From Macrostomum hystrix (Eukaryota > Platyhelminthes > Macrostomidae), in NCBI GenBank assembly GCA_950097015.1, contig CATNEN010000001.1, forward strand, positions 25,867,501-25,931,500: DNA of 64,000 bases, given 5' to 3'. Below, one piece after another: positions 12,803-22,165 of this stretch. Both the position numbers and the translations under genes were made by a program. Position 1 is the first letter of the stretch. Every line of letters begins with the position of its first letter. A model generated the notes under the pieces. That model ran no database searches, was not told the origin of the DNA, and saw nothing but the letters and a program-made list of their open reading frames with translations.

Positions 12803-12833
12803 TGCTCCCCGAAGGGGGGCAAAACTTGCTAGT
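12803..12833 (+). other. Helitron 3' terminal hairpin and CTAG-T end
   Basis: Stem TGCTCCCC with GGGGGGCA around a GAA loop, an 8-nt spacer, then CTAG followed by the target T. The same end occurs inverted at 50609-50638. Confidence 0.8.
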
Positions 12834-13189
12834 ATTTGCACTAATAATGTCTTGTGTTTTCAAGGATTTCGCTGGTCAACCATTTTTTTGCGCAAAGATT
12901 TCTGTCGGTTATGGTTTCTTTAAAAATGCTTTACAGCTATGAAGTAGTGAAAATTTTGCCTTTGTGATTTTACAGTGTTTCATTATTCCTTTTGGTGTTG
13001 GTTGTCATTAGTTGCGGAATCGGCGGTTAATAGTTTCATGAGCCTGTAATCCGCGTTCCTAATGTTTTCTCGGTTTTGAGTTTATCAAGTTTATCATATT
13101 TGCTTTTTTGTTTTGTTGCACGGCTTCTTTGTTGTGTGGGATTTGGTTTTCGCCTTTTTGCTGATAGTGCTCTATCAGGAAGGGAGGTA
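12833..13189 (+). other. BEL/Pao 3' UTR, second part, with polypurine tract
   Basis: Noncoding T-rich sequence. It ends in the purine run caggaagggaggta (13177-13190) directly at the start of the 3' LTR, the expected plus-strand primer. Confidence 0.75.
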
Positions 13190-13533
13190 TGTTCGGATGG
13201 TTATTATTTGTCGGGCTGCGTTGTTGTGCAAAATTATTATTATTATTTTTCTCGGCCTAGGTACATGGATGCCAAGGTTGTGTCGGCCCTTACTGTACGT
13301 TCTTTCCGCGTGCGCCAGCCACCCCATTTTTTTATAGTATATCAAGCGCTGCTGGACGTTCAATAAGATTAAAGGTGTTGTGTTTTTTTTGTTTTGTTTG
13401 TTTTTCAATTAAAGATTGCCTGCGCGAGATCGCAGCGTTGACTGCAGGCTTTACGGAGGCCTGACCTAGTGTTAGAACAAAAAAGTTGATATCTTTGTTT
13501 CCTTCCGGTTCTCTTGTCTTTGACTGACAAACA
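13190..13533 (+). repeat. BEL/Pao 3' LTR
   Basis: Begins TGTTCGGATGG, ends GACAAACA, and is followed by acagt (13534-13538). It differs from the 5' LTR at only a few positions. Confidence 0.93.
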
Positions 13534-13652
13534 ACAGTTACAGTGACAATAAACAAACATTAACATCAAACATTAACTAAGAATGACGTTAAGCAGATAT
13601 AGAGTCAGTGTCAGTAAGGGTTTGCACCAATCCACGATATCCGGCTTGCTAA

Positions 13653-14721
13653 TCACTCAAAAATTTCGGCGCAATCCAGGCACCTCTGAATATAAGTGAC
13701 ACTGTGATTGATCCACTGCAGACATTTGAATGGTGTGATCTCTGGTATCGCAGCGTGAACATGGCGCTTCAGGATGCGCATCCTGTGTTGGTGCAACGTG
13801 AGACCAGCCGCTATCGCTGCCGCCCTGTTTCCAGCCTCAATTTGCGCAGCCGGAGACGACAAACTGCGTTTCAGCGCAGCTTTCAGGCACGACCCCGCAC
13901 GCTCCGCGGCGTTCAAAAATGGCGAATAGGGCGGCAGAAACCGGTGGGTGTGCCCAGCCCTCATTCCCGGCACATTGCCATGCGCTCGAGCACCATCAGT
14001 CAGCAGAACGAACTCGTCATCAACTAGCTGGTCCAACTCTGACAAAAACGCCACGAAATCAGCATTGGTGAAGCCGCCCTCAATCAGAGCAAAATGCACC
14101 AGACTATGTACACCTGAGATTGCCAGACATATCGTCAGGTTCTGGCCTCGCTGACCGTTGACAATCGAAACGGCACGTTGTCCGCTGGGAGCCCAGCCCT
14201 GGGTTCGCGTTGTCCACAGATTCACCCCGAACTCATCAAGGTAAATAAGGTGCTTCTGCACGCCATCGGCCAGCATCCATTGCACATGCATGCGCCGAGC
14301 CTCCTTGTTCACTGGGGTGTTCCAGTCCACTGGGTTTTGCCTGACCAATTTCAGAGTGACCATTTGTCCATCCAGCGCTCGACTGATCGCAGAGAGAGAC
14401 AGGACCGGCTGGTCTGGAAACTGTTGAACCAGAAGGCTCTGCGTGCTCTTTAATGTCGCCGTCGGCTGAGCAGCAACATAAGCTACGACTTCACACCAAT
14501 CATGGCATCAGTCAGACGCTTCCTTTTAGGAAGCGTCCCCCTCTTGCCTGAGGCTCCGTGCGCCCAAAATCCGTATACGCGCGGATGATGTTGCTTGCCG
14601 TTGTGCGCTTGATGCCCAGTTGCTGAGCCAATGTCCTCCAATCAGAGTCCTCCTCGTAGGCAGTGATCAGCCTCAGTCTATCAACAGCGTTAATTTTCAA
14701 ATACGGGCCACGCTCACCCAT
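13653..14721 (-). pseudogene. Tc1-like transposase (frameshifted)
   Basis: Tc1/IS630-type transposases bind the element ends with helix-turn-helix domains and cut with a DD(E/D) RNase H-like core. The N-terminus (MGERGPYLK, from 14721) gives a helix-turn-helix (WRTLAQQLGIKRTTASNI). After frame changes at about 14,505-14,530 the second part reads through a second DNA-binding region (SAISRALDG) into the catalytic domain: first Asp in IYLDEFGVN, second Asp in LLTDGARAHG, and the acidic residue in PPYSPFLNAAE. The C-terminus matches a fragment at 43.97-44.17 kb, and the catalytic core matches a fragment at 33.7 kb. It is oriented toward the left arm, with BEL/Pao inserted 114 bp beyond its stop. 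Confidence 0.88.
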
Positions 14722-14759
14722 GATGACTGAAGAGACGGAGAGGACAGGAGTAGGGAAGA

Positions 14760-14906
14760 GATTTTTGTCCAACTTGACCGCAAAAAAGACCAACTAGAGC
14801 GCAAAAGACTTGGCTTTCTATGGTCAATCCTACATTCGATTGCAGGTGATTTAGCGCAGTCTGAGCCTCAGCAGTCTGTCCAACTTGATCGCAAAAATAA
14901 CCAACT
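14760..14906 (-). repeat. Right inverted repeat of the Tc1-like element
   Basis: Reverse complement of the left arm at 3368-3540, outer end ccaac at 14901-14905. It lies just upstream of the transposase start. Confidence 0.85.
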
Positions 14907-15350
14907 TAAATGATTTAACGGCCTAGGCCGATTAAACATATAGTCTATGGTCACAGTTGCTGTAAACAGTTTTATGTTTGCAATCTCGTGAGCTGGGCCA
15001 AGCTTTAGGATTAAGTACTATAATACCCCGCCGAAATCGTTGTCTATGGCCTTGGAACGGCTTCGGACTGCGCTTCTGGGCCTCGGCTTCGCCTCGGCCA
15101 AGAAACGCGTCCTCAGCCTTTCCTAGGCCAAAGAAACGAAATCAGGGGGGTATTATTCCTGCTTGATTTTGCGGGCAGGACTGCTTTAGGAATGGCCCAT
15201 CCTATGCCCGCTGTCGGGCTTGGCCATAGACAGATAGAATGAAAGCAAAAACAATTATATTTAATGGAGTACGGCAGCGCATAAAAGTACAACAGTAATG
15301 ACAAGAGCAGTAACAATAATAACAAACAGGGGAGATGAAACAACACACAA
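14907..15350. other. Flank between the Tc1-like element and YR2
   Basis: No gene. It contains three GTCTATGG/CCATAGAC octamers (14943, 15042, 15224) and a large imperfect hairpin (15020-15157). Its left continuation before the Tc1-like insertion is 3262-3367. Confidence 0.6.
15020..15157. repeat. Nested imperfect hairpin downstream of YR2
   Basis: The outer arm ataataccccgccgaaatcg (from 15020) pairs with cgaaatcaggggggtattat (about 15137-15156). An inner arm starting ggccttggaacggc pairs with gcctttcctaggcc. The loop carries the cctcggcttcgcctcgg motif. Confidence 0.65.
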
Positions 15351-15537
15351 TTAGCCACACCCATAGTCCAAGTAGTCATAGATTTGTCTCCTGTCGCCTG
15401 TCGCCTGTTATTCTTCCTGTGAGTGTCTCTGATCTCTTGCCGGTTCGGACAGAGAAATTACATTTAACACAGTCTGTCTATGACTACTTGGACTATAGGT
15501 GTGGCTAAGAGACACTCACAGGAAGAATAACAGGCGA
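15351..15537. repeat. Two interleaved inverted repeats at the YR2 3' end
   Basis: Arm A (15351-15383, containing catagtccaagtagtcata) pairs with A' (15477-15508). Arm B (15401-15430, containing ttattcttcctgtgagtgtc) pairs with B' (15508-15537). The order is A-B-A'-B', so the stems interlock. B' includes the last codons of YR2, so B is an inverted copy of the gene end. Confidence 0.85.
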
Positions 15538-18500
15538 CTACCATTCTTTTCAAGTACAGCAGTCGGCAGAACTCCATGAATGTCACTAGTACGCTGCTCG
15601 CAATCCATGGTAGACACTTTGATAGTGCTCGATGTAAGTCCTACGCTCGGACCAGACGATGGAGATGTGACATAGCTCGTGGCTTGTTCAACGATCAAAC
15701 CAGATGATGGCGAAGCAATGGTCAGAGCGTCTGACAGTTGCCGTTTCTTTGTTGGCGAGATCCGTTTTGTGTACCTCTGGATTGACTCTGGTCTTTTGTG
15801 ACCAGTAACACATTGGATGTCGCCGACTGCAATGCCTTTGTTTGATAATGTCGTGACGACAGTAGCACGAATGCAATGATTTGTGTACTTGCGTGATAGA
15901 TTCGCCCTTGTGGAGATCCGAACCATCATGTCGTTCAGGGTGTTCTTACCGAGAACTTGAGTTGCGCTGTACCACTGTTCCGTAGAGAATTTCGCCAACG
16001 GCCTTGGAAACAAATCACTCACACCTGCAGGAGGCTGCAAGGTTAAATAAAGGCGCACCGCGGCAACAGGACACGTTGATGGGTTATTGGTGGCATACAT
16101 CTTAATCTGCTTTCCCAAACATGGGTTGGCAGCATTAGTTGTCTTCTCTTTACCGGACATGACCAAGTCGATGCAGGCAGTCCCAGCCTCCTCAGAGAAA
16201 ACAATAGCGTCCTTCGTCAGCTGGCGAAGCCACTCGCGTCCTCTGAAGCCAAAATGCGTACACAACTTGTAGAAAACCTCGTCTTGTAGTTTCACAGGCG
16301 TAGTTCGATCAAAGTACGATCCGAGCTTCACAACATCCTCGTCGGTGATGGCTTGAAAGCCGCTCTGCTCTCCAACGTGTCTGTTCCGTTCCACGGATGC
16401 GCCTAGAGTAGCTTTGTAGGTCCTGTCAAACTTCTGAAAGGCTACATTGCCAATCACTTCCAAATCCCTCACCTCTTTAAAGTGACGATGGAGGCTGGCA
16501 CGAAAGCCTGCCAACGTGCTGACCCTGTAGGCATCTCCGTCTGCCCTTTGTAGGGATGCAAACCATAAGCGCATGTAAATTGGTTGGTCATGGAGAAGAT
16601 CATCCCGACATGGTTTGGGTGTTTTGCAACCGCTGACCTGCCCTCATGAGAGATGATTGCTAGAGGCGGGCGACATAGTCGATTAAATATCCGCCTAGCA
16701 ACTCGCGAGATGTCGCGGAGAGAGAGAGGAGATGAAGGGAGAGATGAGGAGGTTCAGTAGATGCAGGGAGTGGTCCTATCGGCCTCAGGCTGGCCAGTCC
16801 CACTCGTCCCATAGGCCACAGGCATGACTGCCGTGCCTACCCCAAGCAATGCTCGAAACCGGCTAAAAGTCTAAAAGAGAGGCTTCGGACTATCCGGAAT
16901 CGGACAGGACAGGGCTAGACAGCCTACTGTCGTCAGTACGTGCGCAACTGACTCCTAACCTTGGTAGCGGTGGTCGAATCGGCCTAGGCTCTTGTCACAG
17001 AACTGCGGAAAGGCTATCGGCAAAGCGGATAGTTGATCGAGGGTAGCGCCACCACCCAATGCGCCTACGTTGCCACCGCAGGCATTTGGGAACTTGGGTC
17101 CCGGAGTACACAGCTCCTAGTTTATCACGCAGATCTAGACAAGCCGAAAAATAGGGCATTCTGCAACTTCCGTTTTAGACTGGGGTGAGAGCCCCAGAAT
17201 GGATCGAGAGACGCCTCAAAGGGGATTCCTGAATTCGCGCTACAGGGGTCTAGAAAGGTGGTACTAAGAACTCGAATAAGAATCCATAGCCAGAATCCTA
17301 CTCATAGCACATCAGACATATTCCATACATTGGACTGCAGCCTACGCATTAACTAACAAATCTGAATCTGTGTGAGTTGAGGAGATCAGAGGCTGGAGAG
17401 ATTAAGCAGAACACTGGCTGAGTGATTACGCAAGCGAAAGATTATTAGATCATCACTCTCGCTCCCGTGGCCGCAGTTGCGAGAGGAGGGGGACAGAAGG
17501 GAAGCTCCATTGGCAAGGGAGCTTGGCACGTACCCCTTGACCCACTAGGAAGAGAGGGAAACCGGCCAAGGAATCCCCCACCCCCGGCAGAGATGCACGT
17601 GCTACACTCCGCATCTGCTCGCGAATCCCTAGCTTCTTATTACTCTCATGCGCACGTACAGTTGCCTTCCTGCCGCAGCCTTCAGCTCGACATCACCAGA
17701 GCCCACCCCCTAGAAGATTAGCCACTCATAGCTGAGGGCTGTCTAGTAGAGAAAATAAACATTGAGGCGAACACTAGGCGAATGGATTTAAATTGTAATT
17801 AAAGTTGGCCCAATGTAAAGTATTTGGCTAACGGCGATTAGTTTATTAGGCTAAAAATCCCGATGCCCTTCCGCACTATTATGCCGCCTAGCTAGAAGTA
17901 ACAGTCCCTTAGGAATAACAATTAAACGACCGCTACGCGGGTTACTTAGCTGAGTGCCGGTCGCGTGCTGCAGGCCTGTAGTTCTCGTGGGTGGGACGGG
18001 GCAAGATTAGCGAGGAAGGAGGGGAAAGCTAAGTGTGAGCTGGCAGGGGCCAACACACCGGTGGAGCTCAGTGGCTCAATTCGAGAGCTCACCTAAAGAG
18101 GTGGCTTGTACTATTAGGAGCTTATAGGCAGGCAATGAGCCTGTGAGCGCTAAATGAGCTTAGAGCTCGAGGGTCTAAACCCTAAGTGGGAGAGGTAGGT
18201 CCGGAAGGCCCGTCGGAGAAGACGGGTCCGCAAGCCGGTTAAGTCTCTGGGCCGAGCTCCGAAGGTTCGCGAGAAGGTAGGAACCTCGGTAGGTCCGTTG
18301 GAAGGGTCCTCCGGGGAGCAGCGCAGCGCACTTTCTTAAATAGTCCTGCAGCACGCCAACCTCGACATTCATCAAAATAACCCACATTCGCGCCAGCCTG
18401 TCATCGAGGAATCGAAGCGGCGATGGCCACCCCGATTACCCAATGAACCGGCGGCGAGAAACGACAGATGCTCCTTTACGAGCAGCCGCCGGCAGTCGGC

Positions 18501-19378
18501 CAATAATTGTTACTCCGCCAGGACAATGGGAAGCGCAGGCGCCGACCTGCCTACAGTGACATTACATGTATCTAAGAGGAAAAGTCATATAGTCGAGCTG
18601 GGCTCGAATACTGTAAAGAAGTGGGGATATGAAGAATTAAAGAGCACTCATAATGCCCGAGTGATTCCCGATATCTGATCGCGGTTTGAAGGGGAATTAT
18701 GACCTAAACTAGCTCATACAATAAAGTTATGGCCCGCGATCAGTCATTCCTACTGGGGGCTAGAACAGATCCAGGGAGAGGGGATTCGACGGCTACTTAA
18801 TTCACCGCCGCCCCAAACCCGGCCCTAAGATTAATGATCTTGCTTTGCGGCCAGCTGCTAGGTGGGTCGCGATTATTAACTGCCTAAAATTCGAAAAATT
18901 CCGCTGGCTCACATTCCCACTCGATTCCCGTAGCACACTCCACATCACATGTACTCAACAAGATACCTTAGAGGCATGCTGTCAATACAATCAGGAAGAT
19001 TCTCCTTGCGCAAAAATGTCTTAAATTGCTCCACAAACTGTCTTGTTTTGGCATCTGTAGAGGCTACGCGAGAGGCCGTCTCCACGTCTAAAATCGCACC
19101 CACTTCTTCAGGCGATAACTCCCTGAGTTGATTATCACTGTTCGCTTCGGCGGCCAAATCGGATACAATCGGGCGTCCAAAACGCCGTTGTCCAACGCAC
19201 GACTGTGTCCAATTCCAGGTACAGGCAGGCCGGTGTATTGGTTAAACAATCGTCCACGGCCACGCAGTTGACACAAAAAGTCGATCTCCTCGCGCTCCAG
19301 ACCGTTAATCTCTCCTCCCTCTATACAGGAGTAGGCATCATGTGTATGCGTTCTATAACTAGATTGAAGGTGTGCCAC
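15516..19378 (-). pseudogene. Crypton-like tyrosine recombinase YR2, split by a 2.37-kb insertion
   Basis: The C-terminal 350 codons (15516-16574) are fully open: SAM-like region (FRASLHRHF), catalytic Arg box (HFGFRGREW), QVLGKN, NHCIRATVVT, the GHKRPES histidine box and a nucleophile Tyr candidate in IQRYTKR, ending AVLEKNGSRLLFFL. The N-terminal part lies at 18948-19378 (EREEIDFLCQL, RKENLPDCIDSMPLRYL) and has one frameshift near 19,155. Between them sits an element at 16578-18947. Deleting it with one copy of catgta restores ...RYLVEYM-RLWFASL in frame, matching YR1 (LRLWYVSLR). No intron is seen at the position where YR1 has one. The start codon is not defined. Paralogue of YR1, facing it tail to tail. 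Confidence 0.87.
16578..18947 (-). mobile_element. 2.37-kb noncoding element inserted in YR2
   Basis: It is flanked by catgta at 16572-16577 and 18948-18953, a 6-bp duplication of codons inside YR2. A diverged second copy in the opposite orientation lies at 52,295-55,600. Read on the minus strand it begins TGATGTGGAGTGTGC and ends CCAACCAATT, without obvious inverted ends. No coding capacity is seen. A ggactatttaagaa TATA-like block near 18,340 suggests a promoter, so a solo LTR or another non-autonomous element is possible; the class is unresolved. Confidence 0.8.
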
Positions 19379-21227
19379 CTTAGCAGGTCGAAGTGCATTA
19401 ATTGCTCAATATTTCGAAATTATTTTTTACTTCTGATCAAGTCACCCAATAAAATGAACAAAAAACCGTTGTAAATATTCCAAAACTTAGCGGCCTTTGT
19501 ACTGAGGATACTCACTGAAGCACTTTAATAGAGCAGACTACTGCATCATTGACTCCTGTATCAAAATCTTGATGAGCGCTAATATCTCCTTGACTGACTG
19601 ACAGCCGAATGTGGGACCCACATATGGAGGGAGAGGGTGAATTTTTGTTTTTTTTAGGGAACAAAATAAACAAAATTAAAACAGCGGGAGGGAGCGCGGA
19701 GAATCGGAGAGTGAGAGAGACAGTATGAGATCTATCTACCTATCTATCTATGCCCATCTGTCAAAAAACGTAAAACATAATTAAAGGAAAGATTTATCCA
19801 AACAGCACTTGTTTTGTACATGCAACAACACGAATGGGCAGACACACACATTAGCAGTGCCATCAAGCCACGTTACCATATATATTATGTTGTGTTGTGT
19901 TACTTCAGTACGTAGGGTATAATTAATGGGACTGATAACATATCTGTTATTTCCTAAGCAACGTATCTTTAAAATGCATATAATAAATCTACTAATTTTA
20001 CGTTGCGAGAATGTACTAATGTACCAGCGATTATTGACACTTTCATATAGTACAAAATTAGGATTGATGATGACAGACTGAAATGCGTTGCACTTTAAAA
20101 AGTACTCGCCCACTTCAAAGTACGCACTTAAAATGAATACCAGAGTACTCTATTGCTACGCCCTTAAAGAGTACCAGAGTACGAGTACTTAAGAGTGCTC
20201 AAAGAGTACACTGTGAAAACACTGCCTTAAACAGAAACTGGGTTCGAGGAACGAAGACAAGTACTTTACTTTTAATTAACAAAAAATATATAAAAGCAGC
20301 GAGATGCAGCCCGGATTAGCAATGTGTTGTATGTTGTAGCCTTCCTTTAGGCTAGTTCGGGACGCTCACACTCTACCTCGCTCGTCGGTAGTCTCAGGAA
20401 GGTGGCGGCCTTAACAGGATCAGTCCAGAGGTTTTCTAACGTGATCTCCGTAGGCCTGGCATTGCATCTGAAGAGGTGTGAAGTGGTGTAAAATTTTACT
20501 AATTTTACTGACTAGGCCCCAATGCTATATTGGCCATGCTACTATCCACCTGTACACCTAGTACTATTAACTTTGTCAATAACAAATCTGCTAATTTGCC
20601 TTTGCTTATCTTGTTGCTTAGGCATCTCATCCAATGATATCAAATAGGCCTAGGCCTACTGATAGTGGTACAACTAGGACACTACATTTTCTAGGCACCA
20701 TATTATATTGTCATATTACACTGCTATAGCTGTTTAAAAAGGAACAAACAAAGATAGTTAGGCTTAAATATCATATTGTCTATATTATTATTATAAAAAC
20801 AAAGCATAGGCCCTATAGACATATAATGCTTCTAACTTTAACATTATAATCATTTATAGTCTTGAATCGAAAATGGATTGTTTAATTTTTTTCTTCATTT
20901 GTGTATTATTTATTATTCATTTTGTTATTAAAAACAGCTGTGTTACAATTGTTGTTAATGTGATTCCAAATCACAACAACAAAAAGTGCAATTTAAACAG
21001 GCAAATATACTTTCTTAATGCTAAACACTAGTTTGGTAAATGTTAGGAGTAGGCTTTTCAAAATATTTAGCTGCATACTTCAATTGTTTTTATTGTCTAA
21101 TTAGCACTTAGACTAGGCCTAATAAATCAATTTCTACAAATATTTATATATTTATGAAGTATACAGCATTTTCCTTAGCTAGCCTCTTTGCTCTAATCCT
21201 TATATATTGATTTTCAGCTGTTTATTC
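19379..21227. other. AT-rich intergenic region
   Basis: No supported gene. It holds a short tatc microsatellite near 19,736, a gagtac-rich stretch at 20,140-20,215 and many taggcct motifs. A pyrimidine tract and AG at 21,211-21,217 precede the LOTUS reading frame and could be a splice acceptor. Confidence 0.5.
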
Positions 21228-21698
21228 ATGTCGACTCCCAGCCCCACTGCTCAAGACAGCCTGCTTCGGGCTGTACTTCTCAGCACTAAGAATGGTGTCC
21301 AACTATGCGAGCTGCAGGCCCAGTACAGGGCCCTGGCCGGGCACGCCCTCGATCTGGCTGGACATGACAATGTGACTTCACTAATGCGCAGCTTGCCTAA
21401 TGTAGGCTACATCCACCTAGTGAATGGCGAGTTAGTCACATTTGGTTGAGAAACAGAGGAGACAAGCCACATCTGCTCGCTTATCCAGCGACAGAGAACA
21501 GGCGGCACCAACCAAGGCGCTAGTCGGGGTGGTGGCGCTTTTCGATCTCAGAGCTTTGGCCAGCGCGCACTCCAGCAGGAGAAGCTTCACAGTCGCTATA
21601 AACTGCGCTACACTACTATTCAGTTTTCTCGGAGCCGAGATGAGAACGCCAACTATTATCAGTCTGATTACATACATGCGCAACCTCCCAAATCTTAG
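21228..21698 (+). pseudogene. LOTUS (OST-HTH)-domain protein fragment with an in-frame TGA
   Basis: LOTUS domains occur in germline RNA-granule proteins such as TDRD5, TDRD7 and MARF1, where they bind Vasa-type helicases or RNA. Residues 8-70 fit the fold: DSLLRAVLLSTKNGVQL, ELQAQYRALAGH, SLMRSLPNVGYI. The frame meets TGA at 21447-21449, yet past it the same frame continues for 82 codons (SHICSLIQRQRTGG, then a Gly/Ser/Gln-rich stretch) to TAG at 21696. A T-x-HI-x-LI-x-RQ segment after a LOTUS domain is typical of this family, so the downstream part looks genuinely coding. The TGA is either a disabling mutation or read through. ATG at 21228 follows a possible acceptor (ttttcag). No further exons are confirmed. 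Confidence 0.65.
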
Positions 21699-22165
21699 CC
21701 GGCCGTGCGACTTAGTTTTTGCTCTCATTTGCGACTTAGTTCATTTCATTGCTCTATTTACGACTTAGTTTGCTCTCATTTGCTCTCTTTTTCTCTCCCC
21801 TTTTTCCTTTTCTTCACGCCTTCCTTTTTTGTCCCTTGGTCCCCCCTTTGATTTTTTTGCGCTTGGTCAATTGGTTTTTGCGACTTACCTTGCTTGGCCC
21901 TCGTTTCACCCGGCCGGTTCGGCCGGGTCGGCCGGTTCGGCCGGGTCGGCCGGGTGTTGCGCATGTATGGTCTGATTATAAGCAGCAGCGGCAGCGGGTC
22001 TGTCTGTCTGTTATCAGAGTCGATTAGGAAAGCAACGAGGAGTTGCCCTGTCAGTTGGTGCGCCTCGGCGAGGCTAACACTGGCGGCCTGCGTGTCACCA
22101 TCAGTAACGATAGGCACATTGTGGACCGGTCTAGCAATGGCCGCTGGCCAGTCAGGGTCTAATTG
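21699..22165 (+). other. Possible decayed continuation of the LOTUS gene
   Basis: A CCGGCC/GGTTCGG microsatellite occupies about 21,905-21,957. The frame at 22,028-22,162 reads protein-like (CQLVRLGEANTGGLRV, then TISNDRHIVDRSS) and ends at TAA, but a TAG stands just before it and no splice link can be proven. A short inverted match (catacatgcgcaac near 21,671 against gttgcgcatgtatg near 21,957) brackets the intervening stretch. Confidence 0.3.

Larger units (their letters stand above)
9897..12832 (+). mobile_element. Non-autonomous Helitron-like element with two minisatellites
   Basis: Start: TCCTTCC followed by ACTATACTAAAAATG and, further in, cccgaacggctcaaccgat, a 5' signature like that of animal Helitrons. 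End: an 8-bp-stem hairpin (12803-12821, TGCTCCCC-GAA-GGGGGGCA), then aaaacttg and CTAG before T, matching the Helitron 3' rule of a hairpin followed by CTRR at an A|T target with no duplication. The left flank base is A (9896) and the right flank base is T (12833). There is no Rep/helicase gene, so it depends on another element. Two tandem arrays fill about 70% of it. The 3' end and both arrays recur inverted at 50.6-52.1 kb, showing that this unit moves independently of BEL. Confidence 0.8.
3588..13533 (+). mobile_element. BEL/Pao LTR retrotransposon (host of a nested Helitron)
   Basis: Two LTRs (343 and 344 bp) start TGTTCGGATGG and end AAACA. The 5-bp target duplication acagt is present at 3583-3587 and 13534-13538, as expected for BEL/Pao. 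Between them, in order, are a primer-binding site for initiator tRNA-Met, a single Gag-Pol frame broken by two TAA codons, a 3' UTR holding a 2.94-kb Helitron-like insert, and a polypurine tract. Subtracting the insert gives about 7.0 kb, the usual BEL size. The element is inserted in the Tc1-like transposon. The LTRs differ at only a handful of positions by eye, so the insertion is fairly recent even though the copy is defective. Confidence 0.95.
3368..14906 (-). mobile_element. Tc1-like DNA transposon split by a BEL/Pao element
   Basis: Left and right inverted repeats of about 150-170 bp (3368-3540 and 14760-14906) match closely. Each begins gttggttatttttgcgatca and repeats a related motif (gttggtctttttt...caagttggac) roughly 100 bp further in. 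This is the two-direct-repeats-per-arm (IR/DR) layout known from some Tc1-like elements. A transposase pseudogene on the minus strand occupies the right side. A 9.9-kb BEL/Pao element with 5-bp duplications sits between the left arm and the transposase; removing it leaves a Tc1-like element of about 1.6 kb, a normal length. Flanks are TA-like (3366-3367; 14907-14908), with one base of ambiguity at the ends. Confidence 0.85.

Noticed and set aside
15516-19378. Bacterial integrase contamination
   Set aside because: YR1 and YR4 contain spliceosomal introns and all copies sit among animal-type elements.
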